64,000 bases of DNA from Microbacterium hydrocarbonoxydans (GCF_023715885.1 NZ_JAMBOY010000004.1:124001-188000); one strand, 5' to 3'; positions 45,052 through 54,908 are shown, counted from the first letter of the stretch. The notes: a model not told the origin generated them from the letters alone. Translations and numbers: made by a program.

Positions 45052-46299
45052 ATGCGCATCGCCATGGTGACCGACTACTACCTGCCGACACTCGGCGGCG
45101 TGCAGACCGTCATCAAGGCCCATCGGGAGGCACTGGAACAGGCGGGGCACGATGTCTTCGTCTTCGCGCCGCTGGCGTCCCCGAGCACGGACCCACGGAT
45201 CATCCGGCTTCCCACGGCTCGCGGATTCGCACCGGACGGATACCCGTTCACGTGGCCACCCACCGCAGCGGCGACCTCCCTGAACGACGCGCTGCGCGAC
45301 CTCCGCGCCGACGTCATCCACGTGCACACGGAGATGTTCGCCGCGCTCGCCGGCTTCGAGGCGGCTCGTGCCCTCGGCATCCCCGTGGTGCAGACGATGC
45401 ACGGCCGCATCGACGTGTACACGCGCTCGGTGCTGCCCCTGCCGTCTGTCACGACCGCGCTGCTAGCGGCCCTGCACCGTCGCCGGATGCCGCACGACCG
45501 CGCGGCGACCGATGCGAGAGCACCGTACGCCCGCACACGCCAGGCCAGGCGCATGTGGCGGCTGATGGTGAGTCAGGCCAATAACGCCGACCACGTCATC
45601 GTCCCGTCCTCGCACTTCGCCGAGAAGCTCGTCGCGCAGGGCGTTCACACGCCGCTGACGGTCCTCTCCAACGGACTCGAGGACACGGTACTGGGTGCCG
45701 TCGGCATGCCCGCCGTGCGTGAGCCCACCGCCGCCGAGCCGCTGCAGGTGATGTGGTGCGGCCGCCTGTCCCCGGAGAAGCGTCCCGACGTGTTCGTCGA
45801 CGCCGTGCATCGGACTCCCGGCATCGTGGCGCACATGTTCGGAGACGGCATCTCCCGCGCATCGGTGGCCCGCTCGGCCGCGCGCATCGACGACGACCGT
45901 CTGACGGTTCACGGCGCCGTGCCCCAGTCCCTGGTCCTGAAAGCCATGCGCGATGCGCACGTGCTGGTCTCCAGCTCGCTCGACTTCGACAATCAGCCGA
46001 TGGTGATCCTCGAGGCCGTCGCGTCCGGTCTCCCCGTGGTCGTCGCCGATCCCGACCTCGTGGAGACCTTCCCGACCGGCGCGGGCATCGTGACGGATTC
46101 ACCGGATGCCGCGGGGCTGAGCGCGGCGCTCTCAGACCTTCGCGACGACCCGACCCGCATCACCGCGCTGAGCCGCGCCGCCGTCGCTCAGCGCGAGAGC
46201 GTGGCGCAGGCCACGCATCGCGATGCGCTCGTCGAGGTCTACCGCTCGGCGATCAGGCGTCGATCGACTCGCGAGACAGCCGACCCGACGAGTCGATGA
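45052..46299 (+). CDS. Glycosyltransferase family 4 protein
   Basis: 415 aa, GT-B fold. The N-terminal domain begins with MRIAMVTDYYLPTLGGVQTV; VIHVHTEMFA and VQTMHGRID are acceptor-side segments. The C-terminal nucleotide-sugar domain has MWCGRLSPEKRPDVFVDAV and the GT4 motif DNQPMVILEAVASGLPVVVA. Mannosyl- or glucosyl-transfer to a lipid such as a phosphatidylinositol or diacylglycerol carrier is typical of this group in actinobacteria. It is divergent from the SDR cassette, with 32 bp between start codons. The 3' end overlaps parE by 47 bp. Confidence 0.87.
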   Translation: MRIAMVTDYYLPTLGGVQTVIKAHREALEQAGHDVFVFAPLASPSTDPRIIRLPTARGFAPDGYPFTWPPTAAATSLNDALRDLRADVIHVHTEMFAALAGFEAARALGIPVVQTMHGRIDVYTRSVLPLPSVTTALLAALHRRRMPHDRAATDARAPYARTRQARRMWRLMVSQANNADHVIVPSSHFAEKLVAQGVHTPLTVLSNGLEDTVLGAVGMPAVREPTAAEPLQVMWCGRLSPEKRPDVFVDAVHRTPGIVAHMFGDGISRASVARSAARIDDDRLTVHGAVPQSLVLKAMRDAHVLVSSSLDFDNQPMVILEAVASGLPVVVADPDLVETFPTGAGIVTDSPDAAGLSAALSDLRDDPTRITALSRAAVAQRESVAQATHRDALVEVYRSAIRRRSTRETADPTSR

Positions 46300-48358
46300 T
46301 GAACTCGCGCCGCGGCGCGACTTCGTTGCCCATGAGCAGCTCGAACACGCGGCCGGCGGCCTCGGCATCCTCCATGCGCACTCGACGCAGCAGGCGACCG
46401 CCGCGGTCCATGGTCGTGGAGGCCAGCTGCTCGGCATCCATCTCCCCGAGACCCTTGTAGCGCTGGATCGGTTCGTGCCACCGCTTGCCCGCCTTGCGGA
46501 GCTTGGCGAGGAGCGCGTGCATCTCCTGCTCGCTGTAGGTGTAGATCGTCTCGTTCGGCTTCGAGCCGGGATTGATGACGATCACGCGGTGCAGCGGCGG
46601 CACCGCGGCGAAGACTCGGCCGTGTTCGATGAGCGGCCGCATGTAGCGGTAGAACAGCGTCAGGAGCAGGGTGCGGATGTGCGCGCCGTCGACGTCGGCG
46701 TCGCTCATCAGGATGATCTTGCCGTAGCGTGCGGCGTCGATGTCGAAGCTCCGGCCTGAACCGGCGCCGATCACCTGGATGATCGAGGCGCACTCGGCGT
46801 TCGACAGCATGTCGCCGACCGACGCCTTCTGCACGTTGAGGATCTTGCCCCGGATCGGCAGGAGCGCCTGGAACTCGCTGTTCCGCGCGTTCTTGGCCGT
46901 GCCGAGAGCCGAGTCGCCCTCGACGATGAAGAGCTCGCTGCGCTCGACGTCGTTCGTGCGGCAGTCGACGAGCTTGGTCGGCAGCGTCGAGGACTCGAGC
47001 GCGTTCTTGCGCCGCTGCGTCTCCTTGTGAGCACGCGCTGAGACGCGCGCCTTCATCTCTGCGACGATCTTGTCGAGCAGCTGCGTGGCCTGGCTCTTGT
47101 CGTCGCGCTTGGTCGACGCGAAGCGCGCCGCGAGGTCCTTCCGGATCACCTGAGCGACGATCTGGCGCACCGCCGGAGTACCGAGCACCTCCTTGGTCTG
47201 ACCTTCGAACTGCGGCTCGGGCACGTTGACGGTGAGCACGGCGGTGAGACCGGCGAGCACGTCGTCCTTCTCCAGCTTGTCGTTGCTGCCGACCTTGAGC
47301 CGACGCGCGTTCTGCTCGACCTGCGCACGCAGGACCTTGAGCAGCTCCTGCTCGAAACCCTGCTGATGCGTGCCGCCCTTGGGTGTGGAGATGATGTTGA
47401 CGAAGGAACGGGTGATCGTGTCGTAGCCGGTTCCCCAGCGCATCGCGATGTCGACGGCGCACACGCGCTCGACCTCGGTGGCCACCATGTGCCCGTCCGC
47501 CTGCAGCACCGGCACGGTCTCGGTGAAGGTCCCCTCACCCTGGATACGCCAGGTGTCGGTCACCGGCGCGTCGGTCGCGAGGTACTCGACGAACTCCGAG
47601 ATGCCACCCTCGTAGAGGTACGAGGTCTCGTCGGTCTTCGACTCCCCTTCCGCGTGGTCGCCCTTCGCCCGCTCGTCACGCACGACGATCTCGAGGCCGG
47701 GAACGAGGAACGCCGTCTGCCGCGCACGCGTCTCGAGCTCGCCCAGCTGGAACGCCGCGTCCTTCGTGAAGATCTGACGGTCGGCCCAGTAGCGCACACG
47801 CGTTCCGGTGACGCCACGCGGAGCCTTCCCGATGACCCGCAGCTCGCTGTTCTGCTCGAACGGCGTGAACGGCGCGTCCGGGCGCTTCTCCCCCTTGTCG
47901 GCGAAGGTGCCGGGCTCGCCGCGGTGGAACGACATCGCGTAGGTCTTGCCGCCTCGGTCGACCTCGACGTCGAGGCGCTCCGAGAGCGCGTTCACGACGG
48001 AGGCACCCACACCGTGCAGGCCGCCGGATGCCGCGTAAGATCCGCCGCCGAACTTCCCACCGGCGTGCAGCTTCGTGTAGACGACCTCGACGCCGGTCAG
48101 ACCGGTGCGAGGCTCGACGTCGACGGGGATGCCGCGCCCCCGGTCGTGCACCTCGACGCTGCCGTCATCATGCAGGATGACGTCGATCTTCGACCCATTG
48201 CCGGCGACGGCCTCGTCGACGGCGTTGTCGATGATCTCCCACAGACAGTGCATCAGACCCGGGGAGCCGTTCGACCCGATGTACATGCCAGGGCGCTTGC
48301 GGACGGCCTCGAGGCCTTCGAGCACCTGGAGATGATGGGCGGAATACTCGGCGGTCAC
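46253..48358 (-). CDS. parE: DNA topoisomerase IV subunit B
   Basis: 701 aa, GyrB/ParE type. The GHKL ATPase domain includes VRKRPGMYIGS, EIIDNAVDEAVAG, HDRGRGIPVD and GGLHGVGASVVNALS. The Toprim domain has SELFIVEGDSALG and MSDADVDGAHIRTLLL with the metal Asp residues. The C-terminus has IQRYKGLGEMDA. The start GTG 48358 is 8 nt behind TAGAAT; the nearby GGAG is only 3 nt away, too close for normal use. It is the partner of parC, but the two are convergent here, not an operon. Confidence 0.94.
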   Translation of the reverse strand: MTAEYSAHHLQVLEGLEAVRKRPGMYIGSNGSPGLMHCLWEIIDNAVDEAVAGNGSKIDVILHDDGSVEVHDRGRGIPVDVEPRTGLTGVEVVYTKLHAGGKFGGGSYAASGGLHGVGASVVNALSERLDVEVDRGGKTYAMSFHRGEPGTFADKGEKRPDAPFTPFEQNSELRVIGKAPRGVTGTRVRYWADRQIFTKDAAFQLGELETRARQTAFLVPGLEIVVRDERAKGDHAEGESKTDETSYLYEGGISEFVEYLATDAPVTDTWRIQGEGTFTETVPVLQADGHMVATEVERVCAVDIAMRWGTGYDTITRSFVNIISTPKGGTHQQGFEQELLKVLRAQVEQNARRLKVGSNDKLEKDDVLAGLTAVLTVNVPEPQFEGQTKEVLGTPAVRQIVAQVIRKDLAARFASTKRDDKSQATQLLDKIVAEMKARVSARAHKETQRRKNALESSTLPTKLVDCRTNDVERSELFIVEGDSALGTAKNARNSEFQALLPIRGKILNVQKASVGDMLSNAECASIIQVIGAGSGRSFDIDAARYGKIILMSDADVDGAHIRTLLLTLFYRYMRPLIEHGRVFAAVPPLHRVIVINPGSKPNETIYTYSEQEMHALLAKLRKAGKRWHEPIQRYKGLGEMDAEQLASTTMDRGGRLLRRVRMEDAEAAGRVFELLMGNEVAPRREFIIDSSGRLSRESIDA

Positions 48359-48366
48359 AATCTCCG

Positions 48367-48372
48367 ATTCTA
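48367..48372 (-). promoter_or_regulatory. -10 hexamer TAGAAT of parE
   Basis: TAGAAT (minus) ends 8 nt before the parE GTG, giving a leaderless or nearly leaderless transcript. Confidence 0.45.
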
Positions 48373-48550
48373 TTCTCGGGGGCGGACACCGGCCGCTCGA
48401 CACTCCCCGTACACGACCACTCCGCGTCCAGTCGACGACCGGCGCGTACGCTCCGAGCGAAACACGCCGTCAACCGGGCATGCATACAGGTGCAGCGTGG
48501 TTGTATTGATCACGCCCACCAGCGAACCCGACACCTAGGAGGCACCGAAG

Positions 48551-48769
48551 ATGAACGCAACGACCGAACGTGAGACCTCCGCCGTCGAGTTCCGCCTGAC
48601 CGCCATGGATCGATGCGATTCCTGCGGCGCTCAGGCCTACATCGCGGCCGAGGTCAATGGCTCCGAACTTCTCTTCTGCGCGCACCACGGCCGCAAGTAC
48701 GAGGAGAAGCTCCGCAGCGTCGCCACCAGCTGGCACGACGAGACCTCGCGTCTCGTCGACGCCGTCTGA
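48551..48769 (+). CDS. DUF7455 small zinc-ribbon protein
   Basis: 72 aa. RLTAMDRCDSCGAQAYIAAE, then FCAHHGRKYEEKL form a CxxC ... CxxH metal site typical of the actinobacterial DUF7455 family, usually encoded between parE and sigA. The function is unknown. The start ATG 48551 has GGAGG upstream. The 192-bp spacer to parE (48359-48550) holds the parE promoter and no other gene I can support. Confidence 0.85.
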   Translation: MNATTERETSAVEFRLTAMDRCDSCGAQAYIAAEVNGSELLFCAHHGRKYEEKLRSVATSWHDETSRLVDAV

Positions 48770-48795
48770 CCCGCCGACCCCGCACGAGTCGACAC

Positions 48796-48819
48796 GGAGC
48801 CCGTCGAATGACGGGCTCC
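48796..48819 (+). terminator. Terminator after the DUF7455 gene
   Basis: GGAGCCCGTC and GACGGGCTCC form a perfect 10-bp stem around a gaat loop, followed by TTCTGTCTG. Confidence 0.85.
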
Positions 48820-48841
48820 TTCTGTCTGTGCTCGTGCCGAG

Positions 48842-49882
48842 TCAGTCGACGACGACCCGGCGGATGCGCGAGGTCAGCCGCGTGAGGATCTCCTCGCCGA
48901 CCGTGCCGATCCGCTCGGCCAGGGTCGTCGCGCTCGACTCCCCGTGGTCGCCGGCTCCGAAGATCCAGACCGGGTCCCCGACAGCGGCGCCGGGCCAGAT
49001 CGAGACGGCCGAACTCGTCTCGCCGACGCGCACGAGAGTGCGCGCCCCGGCGGGTGTGCCGATCGCCGAACCGGCGAGCAGCGACGGGATACCGTCGAAG
49101 GACCCGATCGCGACAGTGACCTCGTCACCGCGCACCTCCGTCACCGTCGCGACCAGCTCGGCGACGGGGGCGATGCCCTCGAGGTCAGGTCCGTCGGCGG
49201 AGCGGATGCCGTAGCAGAAGGCTCCGACGCGCGCCACCGTGCCCCGCAGCTCGGGGCGCCACCAGGACGCGGCGGATGCCGTCAGATGCAACGCATCAGG
49301 CACCTCGCCGGACCGACCGCTGATCTCGATCGCGCGCAGGAACTCGTGGCGAGCGTCGTCGTCCTCCTCGTCGCTGGCCTCCGCGAGGTGGCTCCAGATG
49401 CCGACGAGCGCCACGGCTCCGACCGCCTCCGCCCGGCGGACATCCGCGATGGTCTGTTCCCACTCCTCCGGCAGCAAGCCGTTGCGGTGCAGTCCGGTGT
49501 CGATCTTGAGGTGAATGCGCGCGCGGATGCCGAGCGCTGTCGCCCTCGAAATGACCGCCGACAGGTACTCCGAAGAGCCGACCCCGAGGTCGATGTCGTG
49601 GCGCAGCGCCTCGTCGATCTCGTCGTCGACCGAGGTCGCCCACGCGAAGATGCGTCCGTGCGCTCCGAGGATCTCCCGCACCCGTACTCCGCTGCACACG
49701 TCGTACGCGCCGAACCAGTCGACGCCTGCGGCGAGACCGGTCTCCACGGCCCAGGCCAGCCCGTGCCCGTACGCGTCGTCCTTCAGCACCATCATGAGCT
49801 CGGACGGGGCGATGCGGTCGCGCACCGCGGCGATGTTCCACGCCAGGCGCTCGGTCGAGAGTCGCAGCTCCGGGCGACTCAT
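48842..49882 (-). CDS. Alanine racemase-like protein, N-terminal PLP barrel intact
   Basis: 346 aa. The PLP lysine Lys34 lies in the standard motif LKDDAYGHG, and the barrel continues with ARIHLKIDTGLHRNGL, LVGIWSHLAEASD, and RVGAFCYGI near the end of the barrel. The C-terminal domain is divergent: the position where the catalytic tyrosine (VSYG) is expected reads VAIGSFDG, and the GRxxMD metal/PLP motif is missing. The upstream gene has exactly those motifs. Alone this protein looks unable to racemise by the normal two-base mechanism. The ATG overlaps the stop of the upstream gene (ATGA) with GGAGG before it. Confidence 0.85.
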   Translation of the reverse strand: MSRPELRLSTERLAWNIAAVRDRIAPSELMMVLKDDAYGHGLAWAVETGLAAGVDWFGAYDVCSGVRVREILGAHGRIFAWATSVDDEIDEALRHDIDLGVGSSEYLSAVISRATALGIRARIHLKIDTGLHRNGLLPEEWEQTIADVRRAEAVGAVALVGIWSHLAEASDEEDDDARHEFLRAIEISGRSGEVPDALHLTASAASWWRPELRGTVARVGAFCYGIRSADGPDLEGIAPVAELVATVTEVRGDEVTVAIGSFDGIPSLLAGSAIGTPAGARTLVRVGETSSAVSIWPGAAVGDPVWIFGAGDHGESSATTLAERIGTVGEEILTRLTSRIRRVVVD

Positions 49883-50586
49883 GCCTCCCACCTCCGGGCG
49901 GCGTGCGCGCCGGCGACGGCGATCAGCTCCCCCGCCGACAGCCCCGTGACCGAGATCCACCGGGCCAGGTTGGGACCTGCGGCCCCCGAGCCGCCGAAGT
50001 AGGTCACCTCGTCGCCGGTCGCGGCCCCGTCCGCGCTCTCCACGTCGACGACGCAGACGTCCATCGCGACGCGCCCGACGATCGGACGCATCGTGCCGCG
50101 GATCTCGACGTGCGCCGCGTTCCCGAGCGCTCGGACGATGCCCTGCGCGTAGCCGCCGGTGATGAGCGCCGCCGTGGTGTCGGCGATCGCACGATGGGTG
50201 TAGCCGTACGACACCGCATCCCCGGCCTTGAGCGGCTTCGTCGAGAGCACGCGGCCGACGAGGCGCATCACGGGCCGCGTCCGCACCGTGCCGTCGGCAT
50301 CCGGCAGGCCGTAGAGCAGAGCGGGGTCGATGTCGGCCGAGCCGCTCGTCACGGCGGCGATGCCCTCGAGTGCCAGGGCCTCCGCCTCTGCGGCGGAGTC
50401 GACCAGCATCGCCTCACCGCCGGCAGCGGCCACTGCGTGGGCGACCCCGACGAGCCCGTGGCCCCAGGCATCGCGTCGGAGATCTGCGATCCGCCCTCCT
50501 CGCGACACCGCTTCGGATGCCGCAGCCGCCAACGCTGATCGCGAGATCACGGCCTGCGGGAGGGAGCTGGAAGTCGAATCACGCAC
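49879..50586 (-). CDS. Alanine racemase C-terminal domain protein, barrel truncated and lysine lost
   Basis: 235 aa, against about 370 for a full racemase. The start of a barrel is present, but the lysine position of the PLP motif reads LRRDAWGHG (Arg37). The middle of the barrel is absent: after about 100 residues the sequence passes directly into the C-terminal domain PVMRLVGRVLSTKPLKAGD. This domain keeps the catalytic Tyr127 (AVSYGY) and GRVAMD (residues 171-176). In alanine racemase the tyrosine is donated to the active site of the other subunit, so this protein could complete the partner encoded immediately downstream. The GTG 50586 start is 6 nt behind TAGGCT. Confidence 0.83.
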   Translation of the reverse strand: MRDSTSSSLPQAVISRSALAAAASEAVSRGGRIADLRRDAWGHGLVGVAHAVAAAGGEAMLVDSAAEAEALALEGIAAVTSGSADIDPALLYGLPDADGTVRTRPVMRLVGRVLSTKPLKAGDAVSYGYTHRAIADTTAALITGGYAQGIVRALGNAAHVEIRGTMRPIVGRVAMDVCVVDVESADGAATGDEVTYFGGSGAAGPNLARWISVTGLSAGELIAVAGAHAARRWEA

Positions 50587-50592
50587 CCGTCC

Positions 50593-50598
50593 AGCCTA
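50593..50598 (-). promoter_or_regulatory. -10 hexamer TAGGCT, leaderless start
   Basis: TAGGCT (minus) ends 6 nt before the GTG at 50586. Confidence 0.5.
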
Positions 50599-50666
50599 AC
50601 TCCGGGCTGCCAGGTTGCCCGGTGGGCCGCCCGTAGACTGGGAGCGACCGAAGAACTTGGAGATCC

Positions 50667-51683
50667 ATGTCGCGCTTTTCCCCTGTGCCCCGTGTCCGCT
50701 ACCTGCTGGAGCGCGCGCGCCGCATCGACGTCGGCTCCGTGCTCGAGCGCGCGAAAGAGGCCTCCGCGCAGCACGGCAAGGCTCTGCCGCTCGTGGTGGT
50801 CGATATGCTCTGGTCCGCCGGACGCCACAATGTCGGATTCCAGGACTACATCGACTACGACTTCGCGATCCTCACGAAGGCCGAGCGCGACACGTACATG
50901 ACGCACCCGGTCTCGAACCAGATCTCTCAGCAGTACGACCACCCCGACTACCGCCACCTGTTTCACGACAAAGCGGAGTTCAACGGGAAGTTCGATGCTC
51001 TCCTGAAGCGCGAGTGGATGCTGATCACCGAGGGCAACGCCAACGAGCTCCGTGCCTTCACAGAGCGCCAGGGAACGATTGTCGTGAAGGAGACCCACGG
51101 TCAGGCCGGCACCGGCGTGCATCGCTATCACGCCGCCGACGTCACCGACTGGGACGCCTTCCACGCCGAGCTCCTGTCGAAGAAGCAGGTCCTCGTCGAG
51201 GAGGTCATCCGCCAGCACGACGACCTCGCGGCCGTCTGCCCCGGCACCGTCAACACCACCCGCGTCACCGCCTTCTTCGACGGAGAGAAGACCCACATCC
51301 TCGCCATCGCCCAGAAGTTCGGCCGTGGCGCGGTCAGCGACCAGATGAGCTTCGGCGGCTTCTACACGATGCTCGACGACGACGGCCACGCCGTCGGTCC
51401 CGGCTACGATTCGCACGGCCACGTACACGTCACGCACCCCGACTCAGGCTTCGTGATCGCCGACTTCCAGCTGCCGATGATGGACGAGGTGCGCACCTTC
51501 GTCGATCAGGCGGCCCGCGTCGTGCCGCAGGTGCAGTACGTCGGGTGGGACGTCGTCGTCACGCCGGACGGCCCCGTGCTCGTCGAGGGCAACTGGGGCG
51601 CCGGCGTCTATGAGAACAAGCCGAGCGTGACCGGCATCCGCACCGGTCACAAGCCGCGGTACCGCGCGGCCATCGGCTTCTGA
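50667..51683 (+). CDS. Sugar-transfer-associated ATP-grasp protein
   Basis: 338 aa. The N-terminal helical region (FQDYIDYDFAILTKAERDTY, then HPVSNQIS) leads into an ATP-grasp core: IVVKETHGQAGTGVHRY (ATP-binding Lys and glycine loop), VLVEEVIRQHDDLAAVCPGTVNTTR, and the metal-binding end VGWDVVVTPDGPVLVEGNWG. This matches the family called sugar-transfer-associated ATP-grasp, which ligates a carboxylate to an amine in cell-surface polymer pathways. The substrate is unknown. It is divergent from the racemase pair. The start ATG 50667 has GGAG upstream, and TAGACT lies at 50633-50638. Confidence 0.8.
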   Translation: MSRFSPVPRVRYLLERARRIDVGSVLERAKEASAQHGKALPLVVVDMLWSAGRHNVGFQDYIDYDFAILTKAERDTYMTHPVSNQISQQYDHPDYRHLFHDKAEFNGKFDALLKREWMLITEGNANELRAFTERQGTIVVKETHGQAGTGVHRYHAADVTDWDAFHAELLSKKQVLVEEVIRQHDDLAAVCPGTVNTTRVTAFFDGEKTHILAIAQKFGRGAVSDQMSFGGFYTMLDDDGHAVGPGYDSHGHVHVTHPDSGFVIADFQLPMMDEVRTFVDQAARVVPQVQYVGWDVVVTPDGPVLVEGNWGAGVYENKPSVTGIRTGHKPRYRAAIGF

Positions 51684-51708
51684 CTCCCCGCCCGTCTCGA
51701 GCACGACC

Positions 51709-51737
51709 AAGGCCCGGATGCCGAGTATCCGGGCCTT
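51709..51737. terminator. Bidirectional terminator
   Basis: AAGGCCCGGAT (51709-51719) pairs with ATCCGGGCCTT (51727-51737) over a 7-nt loop; CGAC/GTCG flanks extend it. It lies between the convergent ATP-grasp and F420-ligase genes. Confidence 0.85.
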
Positions 51738-51770
51738 CGTCGTGTGCGCTGTCTGCCGGCGAGGCGCGCG

Positions 51771-52462
51771 TCACGCGACGCGAACGATCCCCATCGGCGT
51801 GGACTGACGCGCCTGACCGAGCGGGTTGTCGCCGAGGATCTGCACGAGGCGGCGCTCACCCGCCTTGTCGAGGGTGGATCCGAGGATGTTCCCGCCGATG
51901 TCGTTGATGTCGACCACCGCCACGTCGACTGTGCTGCCGACGAGCTTCTGCAGCCGCTGGGCGACCTCGCGTGGATTCTTCGGCCCGAGCACGACGGCCT
52001 CGTTGTACGGCGGGATCGTGTTCTTGGTGGGGCCGTCGATCGCCCGCGCCTTGTCGCCGGCGACGCGATAGAAGTCACCGCGCCGGCCGAAGGCCTTCGT
52101 GACGACCGAGACGCCCGCCGCGAAGAGGATGCGGAGCGTGCCGCACTCCCGGAGCGCCATCTCCATCGTCTCGGGCATGCCGAGGCCGATGCCGTAGGAC
52201 GTCCGCACGACGTACCGCGAGAGGAAGCGCGCCAGCGGACGCGGCGTGATCTCGTCGAGGCGGTACGACCGGCCCTGCGTGATCGCGACGATCTTCTCGG
52301 TCACGAACAGCAGGTCACCCGGCTGAACGGCGTCCTTCGCGTACTCGGTCACGATGGCGTCGAGGTCGTCGTCGGGCATCACCACGCGGGTCTTGAGCGG
52401 GATGCGGGCGTACTTCTTCCCGTCGACGCTCGCCTCGAGCGCCTTGCCGTCGTTCGCCTGCA

Positions 52463-52463
<1 letters not shown>
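51771..52463 (-). CDS. Coenzyme F420-0:L-glutamate ligase family protein
   Basis: 230 aa. It matches the CofE/FbiB N-terminal ligase fold: ARIPLKTRVVMPDDDL, QPGDLLFVTEKIVAITQGR, YGIGLGMPETMEMAL, and VAVVDINDIGGNILGST. It lacks the nitroreductase half of actinobacterial FbiB. CofE adds glutamate residues to F420-0. No fbiA, fbiC or other F420 gene is in the window, so the substrate could be a different phosphate-linked molecule. The ATG shares one base with the sigA stop (TGATG); GTG 52466 is an alternative. It is thus translated behind the housekeeping sigma factor. Confidence 0.8.
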
Positions 52464-53707
<1,244 letters not shown>

Positions 53708-53766
53708 GTTTCGCCTTTCACGGGGCCGCTGGCAGCCCCGGGCCATTTCGGACACTAGTAAGACCC

Positions 53767-53802
53767 TTGTCAAGTCCGATCTCCGAAAAGATCGATTGAC
53801 AA
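53767..53802. promoter_or_regulatory. Nested inverted repeat upstream of sigA
   Basis: Outer arms TTGTCAA (53767-53773) and TTGACAA (53796-53802) are exact reverse complements, and inner arms CGATCT (53777-53782) and AGATCG (53789-53794) likewise. Spacing between the arms is 3 nt on the left and 1 nt on the right. Each outer arm is also a -35-like hexamer, but no -10 stands at 16-18 nt on either strand. A regulator site or structured leader is more likely than a plain promoter. Confidence 0.5.
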
Positions 53803-53874
53803 CGGGTCAGACTCCTAGTATCGCACACGTGAGGGGATGCGGATGCATTCCGGCGAAGTCGATCGACAGGAAAG

Positions 53875-54816
53875 TCAGCCGCGGCCGTTCTTGTCGTCGT
53901 CGCCCGTGGGACGAGTGGCCAGATACCGCTCCAGTTCGGCCGCCAGCTCGTCGGCGCTCGGCAGATCGCGTTCGTTGAACCCGCCTTCGTCGTACGAGTC
54001 GTCCTCCGGATCCCGACCGGCCATATACGCGTCGTAGCGACGCTCGAGGCCGTGCACCATCTGCTGCAACTCCTCGTTACCGAGCACCTGCTCGTCGACC
54101 CGGGCGAGGTAGTCCTCGCGGCGCTCCTGCACCTCGTCGAGGAGGATCACCAGACCCGTCGCCGCCATCAGCTTGTCGGCTGCCGCGATCACGGCATCCG
54201 GGTTCTCCGTCTCGGCCAGGTAGTGCGGCACGAGCAGGACGAACCCCACGACCCGTTCGCCCCGCTCCGCGAATCGGAACTCGAGGAGATGACCGGCCGT
54301 CGCCGGCACCTGCGTGCGCGGTCGCCACACCGAGTGCGCCACGGTGAGCTCGCGACGGTTGCCGCTGACGGTCGTGCCGATCGGACGCGTATGCGGCACC
54401 GGCATCGCGATCGAGTGCACCCAACTGAGACCGGACACCTCGAACTCCTCCGCCAGATCCAGCACCGTGCGGGCGAACTGGTTCCAGGCGAAGTCGGGCT
54501 CGTATCCCGCGAGTAGCAGGAACTTCTGCCCCAGGGCGTCGGTGGCGAGAGACAGCTCGAGGCGCGCGGGGCGGAACTCGGTGAGGTGGTCCTGGTCGAA
54601 GGCGATCACCGGTCGACGGGCACGGTAGTCGAGCAGCACGTCGTTGTCGAAGACGGCGATCGGCTGCGGAGAGGTGGTCTCGCGGAGGTGCTCGATGAGT
54701 CCGGAGACCGCATTGCCCGCGTCCGTGAAACCGGTCAGCAGCAGCACCAGGGGAAGGCCGCGCGGCACCGCCGGCGCGTTCGCGACACGTTCGTGGATCT
54801 CTCCGGAGAAGGGCAT
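53875..54816 (-). CDS. PAC2 family protein
   Basis: 313 aa. LVLLLTGFTDAGNAVSGLIEHL, VFDNDVLLDYRARRPVI, LLAGYEPDFAWNQFA, and VPHTRPIGTTVSGN place it in the PAC2 family, which is related to proteasome assembly chaperones. It is common in Actinobacteria and of unknown role there. The C-terminal 60 residues are acidic. The ATG 54816 is 6 nt behind TAGCAT. It precedes sigA, with a 167-bp gap that holds the sigA control region, and is divergent from pepA (104-bp gap). Confidence 0.87.
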   Translation of the reverse strand: MPFSGEIHERVANAPAVPRGLPLVLLLTGFTDAGNAVSGLIEHLRETTSPQPIAVFDNDVLLDYRARRPVIAFDQDHLTEFRPARLELSLATDALGQKFLLLAGYEPDFAWNQFARTVLDLAEEFEVSGLSWVHSIAMPVPHTRPIGTTVSGNRRELTVAHSVWRPRTQVPATAGHLLEFRFAERGERVVGFVLLVPHYLAETENPDAVIAAADKLMAATGLVILLDEVQERREDYLARVDEQVLGNEELQQMVHGLERRYDAYMAGRDPEDDSYDEGGFNERDLPSADELAAELERYLATRPTGDDDKNGRG

Positions 54817-54822
54817 GTGTCC

Positions 54823-54828
54823 ATGCTA
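54823..54828 (-). promoter_or_regulatory. -10 hexamer TAGCAT, leaderless start
   Basis: TAGCAT (minus) ends 6 nt before the PAC2 ATG at 54816. Confidence 0.5.
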
Positions 54829-54908
54829 CGAGCAGCCGCGGACGGCGGGGCTGAGCGCGTCATGCTCAGAGCGAACACGCCGATCACGACCGCGGCCGAC
54901 CACGCTCC

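Noticed and set aside
53796..53821. Promoter TTGACA ... TAGTAT on plus near sigA
   Set aside because: The spacer is 14 nt and no plus-strand gene follows until pepA, more than 1 kb away.
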